A DNA stretch of 64,000 nucleotides from Dendrolimus kikuchii (lineage: Eukaryota > Arthropoda > Insecta > Lepidoptera > Lasiocampidae), in assembly GCA_019925095.2 (NCBI GenBank), contig CM034391.1, positions 4,429,051-4,493,050 of the forward strand, written 5' to 3'. The notes below the pieces were generated by a model. The model did not search any database. It was not told the DNA's origin and worked only from the letters and a program-made list of their open reading frames with translations. Positions within the stretch are counted from its first letter, which is position 1. Each line of letters starts with the position of its first letter. Below, in pieces: positions 46,212 to 55,640 of this stretch. The position numbers and the translations under genes were made by a program.

Positions 46212-47045
46212 CTTACATAAAGTGTCAGTGTCCAGGCTTCTAAGCAGGAAAACTAAAATTCGCGTCTACTAAACTATCATTAGACCAATTTTAATGTACG
46301 ACTGTGAAGCCTGGACACTGACACTTAAGGAGGAGAACCAATTGTTGGTCACAGAGAGGAAGGTTCTCAGAAAAATCTTGGGGCCAACAATAAAAGGAGA
46401 TGGCAGCTGGAGGGTCCGAACCAACTCCGAAATAGAAGACCTCATAGCCAAGCCCAGCATATTTTTTATCCGGGCAGGAACGGAGAAAGAAAACAATTTC
46501 CTGCGGCCGGGCGGCCTGTTGTAAGAGGCGACAAAACCACCCACAGCTAGGTGGTAGGGCATTTGCCCGACTGGCTCCACCTCCTGGTCTATAGTATGCC
46601 GCAATAACAACCTTGAGTTGTGTTCCGGCATTAGTGACCTGGTTCCAGTCTCCCTTAAGAAAGCAGCAGCGCATTTGTAGCACTTTTGGTGTTGCAAATG
46701 TCCATAGGCGATGGTAACCGCTTTCCATCAAGTGGGCCATCTACCTGTCTGCTGAACTCCTGCAATAAGAAAAAATTGGGGAGATAAAATCTCACCGTCT
46801 CCGCTGACTCTGTCATGTAGAACGGATAGAGGAGGATCGGGGAGTGAAGAAAGCATAATTGGGGCGACCAGTCGGTCGGCGACCTGTTGGTCGTCCCAAG
46901 TATTGCTGGAAGGACAAAGTGGAAGCTGACCTGACCGCACTACCAGCCCATAAGTGGCAAGACACTGCGCAGGACAGAGGAATGTGGCGTGCTCTCGTTT
47001 CGGAGTCCAAGACTCACTTTCTGTCGCTGAGCCAACAGAATTAGT
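46212..47045 (+). pseudogene. LINE-L, 5'-truncated insertion with 14-bp target duplication, split by Lep-A
   Basis: TAGGATATCTAGGC at 46198-46211 recurs at 47046-47059. The inside encodes the end of a LINE ORF2: SRKTKIRVY, a stop, then TIIRPILMYDCEAWTLTLKE (46265-46330), then KVLRKILGPT, SWRVRTNSEIEDLI. After a Lep-A insertion (46462-46774) it resumes with GEIKSHRLRWL-like and GRPVGRRPVGRPKYCWKDKV (46859-46918) to KTHFLSLSQQN and a TAG at 47042-47044. Almost no 3' UTR separates the stop from the duplication. The first 29 bases of the insert include 46220-46240, an exact inverted copy of 46306-46326. Inactive: truncated, one early stop, an insertion and a frame change. Confidence 0.92.
46462..46774 (+). 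repeat. Lep-A repeat, full-length copy inside LINE-L
   Basis: TTTTTTATCCGGGCAGGAAC to CTCCTGCAATAAGAAAAA. The interrupted LINE coding sequence on either side (AGCATA, then ATTGGGGAGATAAAATC) lets the empty site be read: at most one or two bases are duplicated. The two ends resemble each other in inverted orientation (T-run, A, then GCAGGA). Confidence 0.92.
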
Positions 47046-47059
47046 TAGGATATCTAGGC

Positions 47060-47869
47060 ACGTGCCAAGTTCACTAAGCGATTTTCTAAAAGCGGTCTCT
47101 TTAGGCCTACTGTTCATTTACAAAATATCGAACCCAGCACCTCTGCAATCAATTTAACTAGACGAACAACACTTAACCCACTATACCACAAGGCTGTCGA
47201 TTACCGAGAACAATGCATTCATTCCAAGATAGATAAGGTAAAAGCGCCTATAATGGCATCAAATATTTGAATGTAATCTAAGCTATTTCCGTATTAGATC
47301 GCAAGGCTTCTCGCCCTTCGGAGTACCGTAAAGGGACTAAAGGTTTTAATGATCAGCACAAATGAGGCGAACAAAGAGGTCTAGTATTATCGTGTTTACC
47401 TTAATCATTGAAATTGTTGTGAAGAATGATATAAATACAAATTTAACAGTGGATATAACTTAATTACGCACGTCATATTTAAACTGCAGAAGATTAGAGA
47501 GTCAAAATGGAGCTTTACACGATTTATAAGTCTTAGTGTCAAATATTGATGAAGGCCATAAAAGGCCAGGATTCATTTGGTGTCTTTATTTGCTTGAAGA
47601 TTGTTAAATTTTGAATGTTTTTTTTTTAAACAAGTTTTAGAAAAATCTTTAAACAAATACAGACGCCAGACGAAACCTAGCCTTATATGACTGTCGCACT
47701 CTGGTCTGGCTTTAATGAAATTATAGGTCTTTGGCTGACTGAAAAGAAACTTAATATGCCTTTCAATTTGTAATTAAATTGTTCTAATAAATATGATTTA
47801 AATTACAATGTCAACAATCGACAGCAGAATGACCAGCTCCACCATATAGTATTTAAGAGTTTTTCAAAC
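47060..47869. other. AT-rich DNA, no gene seen
   Basis: Nothing recognised in the right flank of LINE-L. Confidence 0.3.
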
Positions 47870-48030
47870 CTATCTATAGTAATATTATAAAGAGGAAAAG
47901 TTTGTGAGTTTGTTTGTAGGAAGTAATCTCTGGAACTACTGAACCGATTTTGAAAATTCTATCACCAGTAGGAAGCTAAATTATTCCTGAGTGATATAGG
48001 CTATATTTTATTATGATTAATAATATTTTT
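47870..48030 (+). repeat. Interspersed repeat, partial (same family as 60169-60565)
   Basis: TAATATTATAAAGAGGAAAAGTTTGTGAG, GTAATCTCTGGAACTACTGA, ACCGATTTTGAAAATTCTAT and GATATAGGCTATATTTTATT parallel 60370-60500. Confidence 0.8.
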
Positions 48031-48229
48031 AGTGACTCCCAGCGAATTGGCGAATGTGTTTCCTTTTAGCCTCTTTCCATGGCGTCTATGGTCGAGGCTG
48101 GTAGCATACATATATTACGAGAGTACAATTTTTAGTCATAATAATTTCGGCAGGCACATACATATTATATATAAGAGGTAGATTCATGACTTTCAATAAG
48201 TAATCTTATTTTGAAACAAATACATTCAT

Positions 48230-48395
48230 TTTCATATCCCCAAGCTAAGCAAGTTCCGCTCGTGTTATGGGTATAATGCACAGCAGACCGGTGCCAGACC
48301 CCCAGATTAGTATTAAATAATGGAAAGTTCGTTTATGAAATTTACCATCCTAGTAATTGAACCTGGAGTCTCAAAGTTGTAATGAGCTAGTCCAC
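48230..48395 (-). mobile_element. SINE-C, partial reversed copy
   Basis: TCCCCAAGCTAAGCAAGTTC, ACCGGTGCCAGACCCCCAGA, TTTACCATCCTAGTAATTGA (B box mutated) and AACCTGGAGTCTC follow SINE-C order. Confidence 0.85.
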
Positions 48396-49195
48396 GTAAT
48401 AAATAAATTTATTCTTTTAAAAAGCCCATAAAAGTATTTTTCCAAAAAAAGCATAACTCAGTACAATACTGTACTTAACCGACCCTGCCATTCGTATCGC
48501 AATTAGGGCTCTTCAGAACGCCTCATACATCTGTCCACACACGCACACATACATATAACACGTGTCACAACAATTCGATACACTCACCCATGCACAATGA
48601 TGTTTATTAATAGGGGTGCTATGAAATAATAATTTCGTAACGGTTTTTTCTATAATGCACGAAGCTTGTGTTAATCGATTTTTGTCTTTATTTTAGGGTG
48701 GATTGAATGTGATACCGTTGTTCACTTTCACTTTGGGTGGTGAAAGTAGAGAGAGAAAGATTGGAAGCTGGATATAGTCTATTTCGTCAGACATGCTGAA
48801 GGTAACTATAAGACAGGTTAATTGCGTTTAAAATTAAGGTTCAAATAAAGTAAGAGTTTTTTTTTTGATGTTACTGCTGGATAAAACCTTTTAATAACAA
48901 TATCCATGTATATAAAGTAAGAAATCCAAAATCCAAAATGAAAAAAGATCGTTACAAAATAGTAGTTATGATTCGATACATAATAATGTAGTTTAATTTA
49001 CTGTGAAATAAAATTTGCAATTTCTAAAACCCTGTCCATAAAGTAGTAAATTAAAAAATATATTACGCGATTAAAAATCGCACTATGAATTTATTTTTTA
49101 TATATTTAACTGCGAAAAAAAATTACACATAGAACAAATTTGCACATAGTTAAATGCTCTTAACTTAAATATATAATTGTTAAAATGTTACTCAC
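48396..49195. other. Intron-like AT-rich DNA downstream of the EGF exon
   Basis: Lies on the donor side of the minus-strand EGF exon, so part or all of it is presumably intron. Nothing else recognised. Confidence 0.35.
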
Positions 49196-49274
49196 TTGCA
49201 AAAATATTCGCCACGCGGCGTCGAAAGGCATGTGCCACCGTTTTTGCAGGGTGACGGCGAGCACGACACGAAAC
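49196..49274 (-). CDS. Exon encoding part of an EGF-like domain
   Basis: On the minus strand a branch- and pyrimidine-bearing acceptor TTTTAATTTTCAG precedes a 79-bp exon that ends before the donor GTGAGTAAC. It is open in the frame starting after two bases and encodes 25 codons: FVSCSPSPCKNGG then TCLSTPRGEYFC, leaving AA for the next codon (phase 1 in, phase 2 out). The pattern C-x4-C-x5-C-x9-C with NGGTC and an aromatic residue two before the fourth cysteine is the first two thirds of an EGF-like domain; cysteines 5 and 6 must lie in the next exon, expected at lower coordinates. EGF-like repeats act extracellularly in adhesion, signalling and matrix proteins. The parent gene cannot be named from one half-domain. 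No neighbouring exon was identified, so its introns are long. Confidence 0.88.
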
Positions 49275-50079
49275 CTGAAAATTAAAATATAATTATTAGC
49301 AATTAATATAATAATTGGAATTGATAATCATTATAATTACTGTTTTTGTCAGAACATTATTAGTAAACATTAGATAGATGTAACATAAATCAAATTCAAG
49401 ACTTAAACAGAAATAATATCAGTTGCGCTAGCTACCACATGCCACGCACTTGTATCAGTCAGTGGTGTACACTACCACAAATGCAAAACGGTCTCCAAGC
49501 TGATTGTACCGTAACTCTTTAATGATCAACCAATATATAAAAACTTAACTCATAAATAAAAGTTAAAAAAATGGGCCGTCTTAATAATGATTTTTCAAAA
49601 CAAATCAGTTAATATGTCTTCAAATCAATGGCAACATCTGGTAAAAGGAATATATTTACATTTCTGTAAACTCTTTTTTTTTTAAATCTGCATTATAAAC
49701 ACCAAAAAAGTCAACATCTTAAAAGTTAAGAGTGACAAAAAAGTCTTCGTTGTAAGTACTCCATTGTGAACGCTCTCTAACTTAATTTATTGGTGCTACA
49801 CATTTTTATGTTACCGACCATTAAAGTCTGTTAAGTTACGACTTATAAAAAGTATTATACGTCGTTACAAATAAGGATATTTGGGTCGTAACTTCTGTTG
49901 GATCTTTACACAGAGTTTGGAATTAATGACGATACGTTTCAATATACAGCGAGCGGGACAGGCGAGAAGCGCATTTTGATCTTAGGCGTAAATTATAAGA
50001 GCCGCCACTACCCCGCTCTCGCTGACCCTGTGAACGCGACCTTAATGTCATTAAACCAATGCAAATTTTCACTTATCTC
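49275..50079. other. Intron-like DNA; GC-richer patch at 49940-50050
   Basis: The plus frame at 49898-50086 (62 codons) covers a GC-richer patch in which GCGAGCGGGACAGGCGAGA and CCCGCTCTCGCTGACCCTG are imperfectly inverted. This suggests a small unclassified element rather than a gene. Confidence 0.35.
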
Positions 50080-50150
50080 ATTTTAGACAACTTGCACTTG
50101 TGTTACAATTACGAGGCCGATATCAGGCACCCAAACTAGAATAGAAGAAA
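50080..50150 (-). mobile_element. SINE-C body fragment interrupted by a MITE
   Basis: TTGCACTTGTGTTACAATTA, CGAGGCCGATATCAGGCACC and CAAACTAGAATAGAAGAAAA follow SINE-C in reverse up to the MITE boundary. No clear continuation is visible beyond 50345. Confidence 0.65.
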
Positions 50151-50345
50151 ATCGAAATGTGTGCTGAGATACATAGTAGAAGTGAAACTTCAACGGACAA
50201 GTGGAAAAGCGAATGGCAACGGATAAGTGGCAAGACGAATCGCAACAAAATTTTAACTTGAAGTTTTGCGTTTGTGTTGCCATTCGTTTTTCCACTTGTC
50301 CGTTGAAGTTTCACTTCTACTATGTGTCCCAGCACACATTTCGAT
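50151..50345. mobile_element. Foldback MITE with about 70-bp inverted arms
   Basis: ATCGAAATGTGTGCTGAGAT, AGTAGAAGTGAAACTTCAAC and GGACAAGTGGAAAAGCGAAT are mirrored almost base for base by CATTCGTTTTTCCACTTGTC, GTTGAAGTTTCACTTCTACT and CAGCACACATTTCGAT, with a 55-bp centre. The long arms and absence of any frame indicate a non-autonomous foldback element. Confidence 0.93.
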
Positions 50346-50599
50346 ATTCCGCAGGTTTACTGCAAATTATGATTTGGTTAGGTTAGGCACATTTTAATGA
50401 ATGTATATTATTTTATCAAACAAAAAAACTGAATTCGATCCGGAAACAAAAAACGCATCCATAGTATACTCTAAAACTATGCCACCTCTCACCACGTGTA
50501 GTCTAAATTTATACCGCTTCTCCACGCGGCTGTAACGCTTTTTCGTGACAGAAAAATCCCAAGACCCCTCATTTATATAGAAGTTTCACTTCAATAAGG

Positions 50600-51035
50600 G
50601 AAAGATTTCGTAGGGAAGAAGAAGTCTAAGTTACTCCTTATAACATCACCTATCTGCCAGTAAAAGTCATGTCAAAATCGGTCGAGCCGTTTCAGAGAAT
50701 AGCCGGAACAAACACTGATAATAAAAAAAAAAATATTTATTGATATAAGTACCGTACCGAAATACGGCCAGCATTTTGGGCACGCTACCCCCGACAGCGA
50801 TTTGGAATAAATTGTTTACTTATAGATTTAAGTTATTTTGTAAGTATAGCTTTATTTATATTATATTTTAGTTTATTTATTTTTAAAATTAACTCAAACT
50901 TTAGTTGTATTTTATGTTTTATATTTTAACATTGTTTAATAAATCAATAGTACCGTATATATTTACATATGCATTTAGTAAAAAGCTGTTATTTTGACAT
51001 TTCAAACAGACACTCCAATTTTATTTATGTGTTTA
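50600..51035 (+). repeat. Lep-B repeat interrupted by LINE-K
   Basis: GTTACTCCTTATAACATCAC, TATCTGCCAGTAAAAGTCAT, CGGTCGAGCCGTTTCAGAGA on the left and ATGCATTTAGTAAAAAGCTG, TTTTGACATTTCAAACAGAC on the right bracket the insert at 50757-50948. The TACCGTATAT block is the insertion target. Confidence 0.9.
50757..50948 (+). mobile_element. LINE-K, 192-bp 3' stub with 9-bp target duplication
   Basis: AGTACCGTA at 50748-50756 recurs at 50949-50957. The insert starts CCGAAATACGGCCAGCATTT, encoding NTASILGTLPPTAIWNKLF-like residues, then an AT-rich 3' end closing AATAAATCAAT. The first 100 bases match the minus-strand copy at 20246-20345. Severe 5' truncation plus a 9-bp duplication identify LINE-K as a target-primed non-LTR element. 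Confidence 0.92.
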
Positions 51036-51102
51036 GAACACACAACTCTAAATTCATACTTCAATGATTAAAGTACACTATTTATTCTTTTTGGCATCAA
51101 AC

Positions 51103-51104
<2 letters not shown>

Positions 51105-51173
<69 letters not shown>
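51105..51173. repeat. (AT)n microsatellite
   Basis: About 34 AT units without interruption. Confidence 0.98.
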
Positions 51174-51176
<3 letters not shown>

Positions 51177-52053
51177 TTCGACATTGATTAAAAGATATAT
51201 TAAATAAGTTCTTATAATCTTACAATGCCTAAAAATTGTTAATTATACAAATAAATGGTAAAAATGGGAACAGTGGGAATGTACGTTACACAACTTTAAA
51301 CCACAAAATTTTAGAAAAAAAAAAACAATTTCGCTAAGAAATAATTCATTATCTGATTAATGGCAAGATTGTGAGATCTTTTTTAAATTTTATTTAAACT
51401 CCTGTTCTAAAAAAACACATTTTGAAAGATTAACTGTCACTGCCAAATTAAAGCAACGATATTTAAATTCAAATTCAAAAGTTTTTATTCAAACTAAGTT
51501 TAGCTGAAGAACATTTTCTGAATTTATAAATTACAAAAATCGTGACAAGGTTACATCTGTTATTGCCAATATGTTTCGAATATTATTAAAAAGAGTAAAC
51601 ACAATGTTTATCAAAAAGGAAGTTACCAAATCTGTCGCCTTAGTCGCGAATGTTTTAAGAGGTTTTTTGCATAATTTCACATGCATAAAGAATGGGGTTT
51701 CATCTGCTTTAATTCTAAAGATTTAGGCCATTTCACGCTGGTATGATGATGATTTTAATGCGTTATTTAACATGCGACGTTTTTAATAACGTTAAATGTT
51801 GACAGATAACGTATGTGTATAACCTAATGTGGTTATGCGTGGAGGACGTTTTTTAACTCTTTAAATAAGACTCATTTTGCCACAGTCTAATTCTTTAACA
51901 TTACCGCAGACAAAGCCCCAGCTTGAAAATGAAATACAGATTAAATCGAATTAAAAGTAGTTATTGTTTTACATGATTTAAAATTCGAGAGAAAACAACA
52001 GAAGATGATAAATTTAAAAAAAAACAGATTATTTACATATGAGTATAAGTATA
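51174..52053. other. AT-rich DNA, no gene seen
   Basis: A run of long A and T tracts and short frames. No exon or shared repeat was recognised. Confidence 0.3.
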
Positions 52054-52357
52054 AGTTCAGTAGAGAGGCAGACGGCCCACTTAGTGGAAAGCGGTTAACA
52101 TCGCCTATGGACATTTGCAAAACCAAAAGTGCTTCAAATGCGTTGCTGCTCTCTTAAGAGAGACTGGAACCTGGTCACTAATGCCAAGCAATGGAACACA
52201 ACTCAAGGCTGTTATGGCGGTATACTCTAGACCAGGGGTGGTAGCCATCCGGTCCGGCAAATACCTTACCACCTGGCTGTGGGTTCTTTTGTCGCCTCTT
52301 ACGACAGGCCGCCCGGCCGCAGGAAATTGTATTCTATCTCCGTTCCAGCACGGATAG
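52054..52357 (-). repeat. Lep-A repeat, near-full copy
   Basis: GTTCAGTAGAGAGGCAGACG to CTCCGTTCCAGCACGGATA. The T-run and GCAGGA end are replaced or lost. A small insertion (CAATG) sits after TGCCAAG. Confidence 0.9.
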
Positions 52358-52415
52358 ATGTATGATAATTTTGAATTATCATATTTATATTTTTTAAACT
52401 CATGGGCTTTTTCAG

Positions 52416-52550
52416 TCTCTACTTTCGCCAACCAGACTCCAGTAAATGATTTCTTGATATTTCCAGAGAAGCGTGATAAGATCTTCGTCAATCAGCAACT
52501 CCGGACCACCCACATTCGACGGAAGCAGTCGCCGAATAAACGCGACAATG
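52416..52550 (+). CDS. Candidate internal exon, phase 1-1, unknown protein
   Basis: The acceptor GGGCTTTTTCAG is followed by 135 bp open in one frame and the donor GTAATTAAT. GC content is clearly above the flanks and third positions are often G or C. After two bases the frame encodes STFANQTPVNDFLIFPEKRD then KIFVNQQLRTTHIRRKQSPN and KRDN, leaving one base: a symmetric phase 1-1 exon of 45 codons. The product is basic in its second half (RRK, KR), with one N-x-T site (NQT). I do not recognise a domain. The opposite strand is also open for about 46 codons, but lacks a start, acceptor or donor in that frame. It lies on the strand opposite the EGF exon 3.1 kb away, so it would belong to a different, perhaps nested or overlapping, gene. 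Confidence 0.5.
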
Positions 52551-53219
52551 GTAATTAATGTTCAAACCGACTGATCGAATGGTGACACATCTGTGTTGTT
52601 GAATCTTTTATTTTTTAACCTTTACGGCTGTCAACCTCATCATTTGTTAAATAGCTATAATAGGGCAGTTGAAATTCATGTCAAATGAGATACTTTATAT
52701 TTTCCCAAAAAGCATCGAAGTCAAGACAATAAGCTGTTGGATTTTCTTCCAATCTAATTGTAGTAATTCACTCGATATTAACGCGGTATTTAGAAAAATC
52801 TACTGTCGGAAAGCGACGTCGATTTGACAGGTATGACAGATAAAGAGACTAGGGTACAACGTTCATACAGCCATGTTAGATGTTAGATCTTATTAATTGT
52901 AGGGATTAATTATTATGTAGGAAAATAAGTCTCAAGAATGAAACTTATAATTCTTGGCAAAAGAGACGAAGAAATTCGGAATTATTAATAATGATTGAAC
53001 GTTGTGTACGAGGCATCCATCCAGCAAACGCATAATAGGTAATTCTATGCTTCAAAGGCGGCAATTTAAATGTGCAATAGTGACGATTATGATTGAAAAT
53101 TACTACGTTACAATTTTTTTACGAAAATACTAAGTTATGACGTCATATCTTAATGTGACAAGACGTATTCATTATCGTTTATAAAGTTACAACAAAAAAA
53201 GATTCGTGATATTTTTGCT
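52551..53219. other. Intron-like AT-rich DNA, no gene seen
   Basis: No second exon with matching phase was found by eye downstream of 52550. Confidence 0.3.
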
Positions 53220-53400
53220 ACGTTGCGCACGAGGCTCACAACGACCACAATCACGAACGCAATTTCTCCCCTTCGTAAACTCAAGTGGAACGGATTATTC
53301 GACCCACCTCTTAACATGGATCGTTGTGAGCGCTGCGTGAGCGAAAATCATGATCATTTTGGGCGTTGTGAGGTACAAGAGAAATGCGCCCTATAGCGGC
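53220..53400 (-). pseudogene. LINE-J, C-terminal or UTR relic
   Basis: Matches 44990-44840 in the words CAAGTGGAACGG, TTCGACCCACCTCTT, TCGTTGTGAGCG and TGGGCGTTGTGAG. No intact frame remains. Confidence 0.65.
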
Positions 53401-54294
53401 CGTCATAGACAAGAAGCTCACCACAAACTTGTAGATCAAGTTAGCTTCTTAAAAAATGGTGCAGAATTCTTCTATTCTAAATATATACATGATTGTGTAT
53501 ATAGCCAGGGTTAAGTATTGATTATATATTCAACTTTTAGGATAACACATTATATACGTCCTTTGACTGACACCTAATGAAGAAGTCTATAAGGGGAAAA
53601 AATTATTGCGTTTAAATTTAATCGTACTTTAGGCTCTCTGAGTGCTGTATCGTAACTTATAATATGTAATTTTTGCTTCAATTAACAGTATTAAAATATT
53701 GCACCTCTGCAGATTTAGAAAGCTCAAAAAAATGTTCCCACGATTCAATCAATCATTCAGAGCATTTATTTGCTTAAACGTTGCGATAAGTTATCTCTAT
53801 TTTAACAAATTTCGTCGGTTTTCCTGATTACTAAGAAGATTTCCTGCTTTATCAAAACAAACATTATATTTTGGACGTTATAATCTTATATTTGTATGTT
53901 ATCAAAAATATATTTGGATGAGTCGTTTTCAGGTATTTAATGTATTGCATTATAATTGGGTATCAATTATGTTTTTAGAAAGACCGTTAAGGGAAACAAA
54001 TTGTGCGATGCTAAATTGCGTTAACTTGAATGCAGTAATCGAGTAGTAACTTGCACTAAGCACTCAGGTGTTAAAATAACATATTATCATCGAACTTTTA
54101 AAATACCATGATAAAGACAATTTTAATTACTTTTCAATGAATAATTAAGGCGCCATTAGATTCGTTTTACTTGTACCTATATGACTACTTATGACATCCT
54201 ATGTAGGTCCATTCAGTAAGTTTATAAAAAATATTTCAATTGATTTGACTGTCTACTCCCCTATACTTAAAAAAATATATTATGCCTTTTGTTG
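53401..54294. other. AT-rich DNA, no gene seen
   Basis: Nothing recognised. Confidence 0.3.
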
Positions 54295-54565
54295 TCATTC
54301 ATCAAATTGTTGAAATAAAACTGTAGATCCAATAAGTAGTATTCCCAATTCCCGCCAAAGATTATTGATCTTCGCAAGCCGCCATATTTGAAAGCGTAGA
54401 GATGTCCATCGCTCATATCGACTATTGTCATAACATCGATACCACGTGTCGTAATAACCGCTATCTGGCCCGACAACCGCAGTATCCGTTGAAGATATCA
54501 TTATGCAAATACCAGTTATACGCTTCTCACGGGCACTCGCGGAAGCAAACGGTTCGTAGGCGAAT
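54295..54565 (-). CDS. Candidate small gene or gene relic, Trp/Tyr-rich
   Basis: On the minus strand the frame is open for about 90 codons, from an in-frame TAA near 54566 to TGA at 54297-54295. An internal ATG at 54501 gives 68 residues: MISSTDTAVVGPDSGYYDTW, YRCYDNSRYERWTSLRFQIW, RLAKINNLWRELG, ILLIGSTVLFQQFDE. Five tryptophans, several tyrosines and arginines and a short hydrophobic segment near the C-terminus (ILLIGSTVLF) are unlike the chance frames elsewhere here, and GC content is raised over exactly this interval. Codons before the ATG (YEPFASASAREKRITGIC) also look coding, so it may be a longer gene now broken by the TAA and by stops further up. No domain recognised; no clear splice sites or AATAAA. 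It could be a decayed retrocopy, an exon or a small membrane protein gene. Confidence 0.35.
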
Positions 54566-54995
54566 TTTTAGGGGTCAAATCACAGCTTACTAATCATTCA
54601 AGCTGACATTTTAGTTTTTTCTTTCATGGCCACAGCCGTAGCTTTAACACATTATTAATCTGCAATATATTTTGTACTGTGATAAAAATCTTATTGCCTT
54701 GAACAACGAGTGAATTGACCGCGCATAAAAGGCTTACAGGCAAGGCAAATGACCAAAACTGCTAGCTGATAAATTGTAATTTATTTTTTTAGAATATTAT
54801 AGTTGCTAAATAAATCTAAAAGTAAATCCAATTCAATATATAAATTGTGTACATAATTATATAACTTGGATTTAATGTGATAAGGATTTTAAAGACGCGA
54901 CAATCTTAATAAATTTATTAATAATTTTTAGAGTCCATAGACTAATAATTCGGTAAAGTGCGTGTCAATTGACGCATATTGAGGAGTTCCGTAGA
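54566..54995. other. No gene seen; possible decayed extension of the 54.3-kb frame
   Basis: On the minus strand 54650-54600 reads KATAVAMKEKTKMS before a stop, in coding-like fashion. The rest is AT-rich. Confidence 0.25.
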
Positions 54996-55148
54996 GATAA
55001 TGAAAGTCTCTCTAACGTATCAAGTATCTCCAAACGGATATTGTTCGAAAAAAAATTCCATACTTTTATGGGTTTTTTTTTCGAAGAATATCCGCTGATA
55101 GATACTCGTAGATATTTTCGAGAACGGCTTTTTTGGACTTTCATCATC
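54996..55148. repeat. Imperfect 150-bp inverted repeat
   Basis: GATAATGAAAGTC, CGGATATTGTTCGAAAAAAA on the left pair with TTTTTTTCGAAGAATATCCG and GACTTTCATCATC on the right around a centre with TTCCATACTTTTATGGG. It is probably an old foldback element. Confidence 0.8.
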
Positions 55149-55640
55149 TTATAAAAATCTAGAGCTTTGTATTTTTACAAATTAATAGTAAATAATCATA
55201 AAAATAATTAGTTTGATAGTTCTGAAACTAAAGACTGACCCATAAACTATGAAAATTCGTTTCAAATGTATTAATTCTAGTTTTTATCGTTTAAAAAAAG
55301 AATAAAATATTGCACTGTCGTAAAACAAGGTCAATGTTTAAATCTGGTACGGAACCATATATAACGCTTTGTCAAACATTTGGCCGGTTTTTAACAACAT
55401 ATAAAATTTTAAATATATATTATACCAAATATGTTTTTGTATATGTTATCGGTATAGCGGTCCGCTTTCCCACGGTCAGATAACCCTATCTCGCGTCCGC
55501 CGTGACTCAAATGCTTTGTTATTATTGTATGGCAATTGGTTTAAATCTGCACTTTGATTGAACTAAGGTGTTGTGTTTAGGTATAAATGTCTTTTCTTAT
55601 ACCACACTATGTATATAAAGGTTACAATTTAATAAGACAC
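55149..55640. other. AT-rich DNA, no gene seen
   Basis: Nothing recognised. Confidence 0.3.

Noticed and set aside
46269..46740. 142- and 149-codon minus-strand frames
   Set aside because: They are antisense to a Lep-A repeat and to the LINE-L coding sequence.
14394..49274. Direct splicing of the 14.4-kb start exon to the EGF exon
   Set aside because: Phases would fit (1 to 1), but on the minus strand the EGF exon lies upstream of the start exon, so the order is impossible without rearrangement.
52400..52556. Minus-strand reading of the 52.4-kb exon (about 46 open codons ending TGA)
   Set aside because: An in-frame TGA lies just upstream with no acceptor or ATG between, whereas the plus strand has both splice sites.
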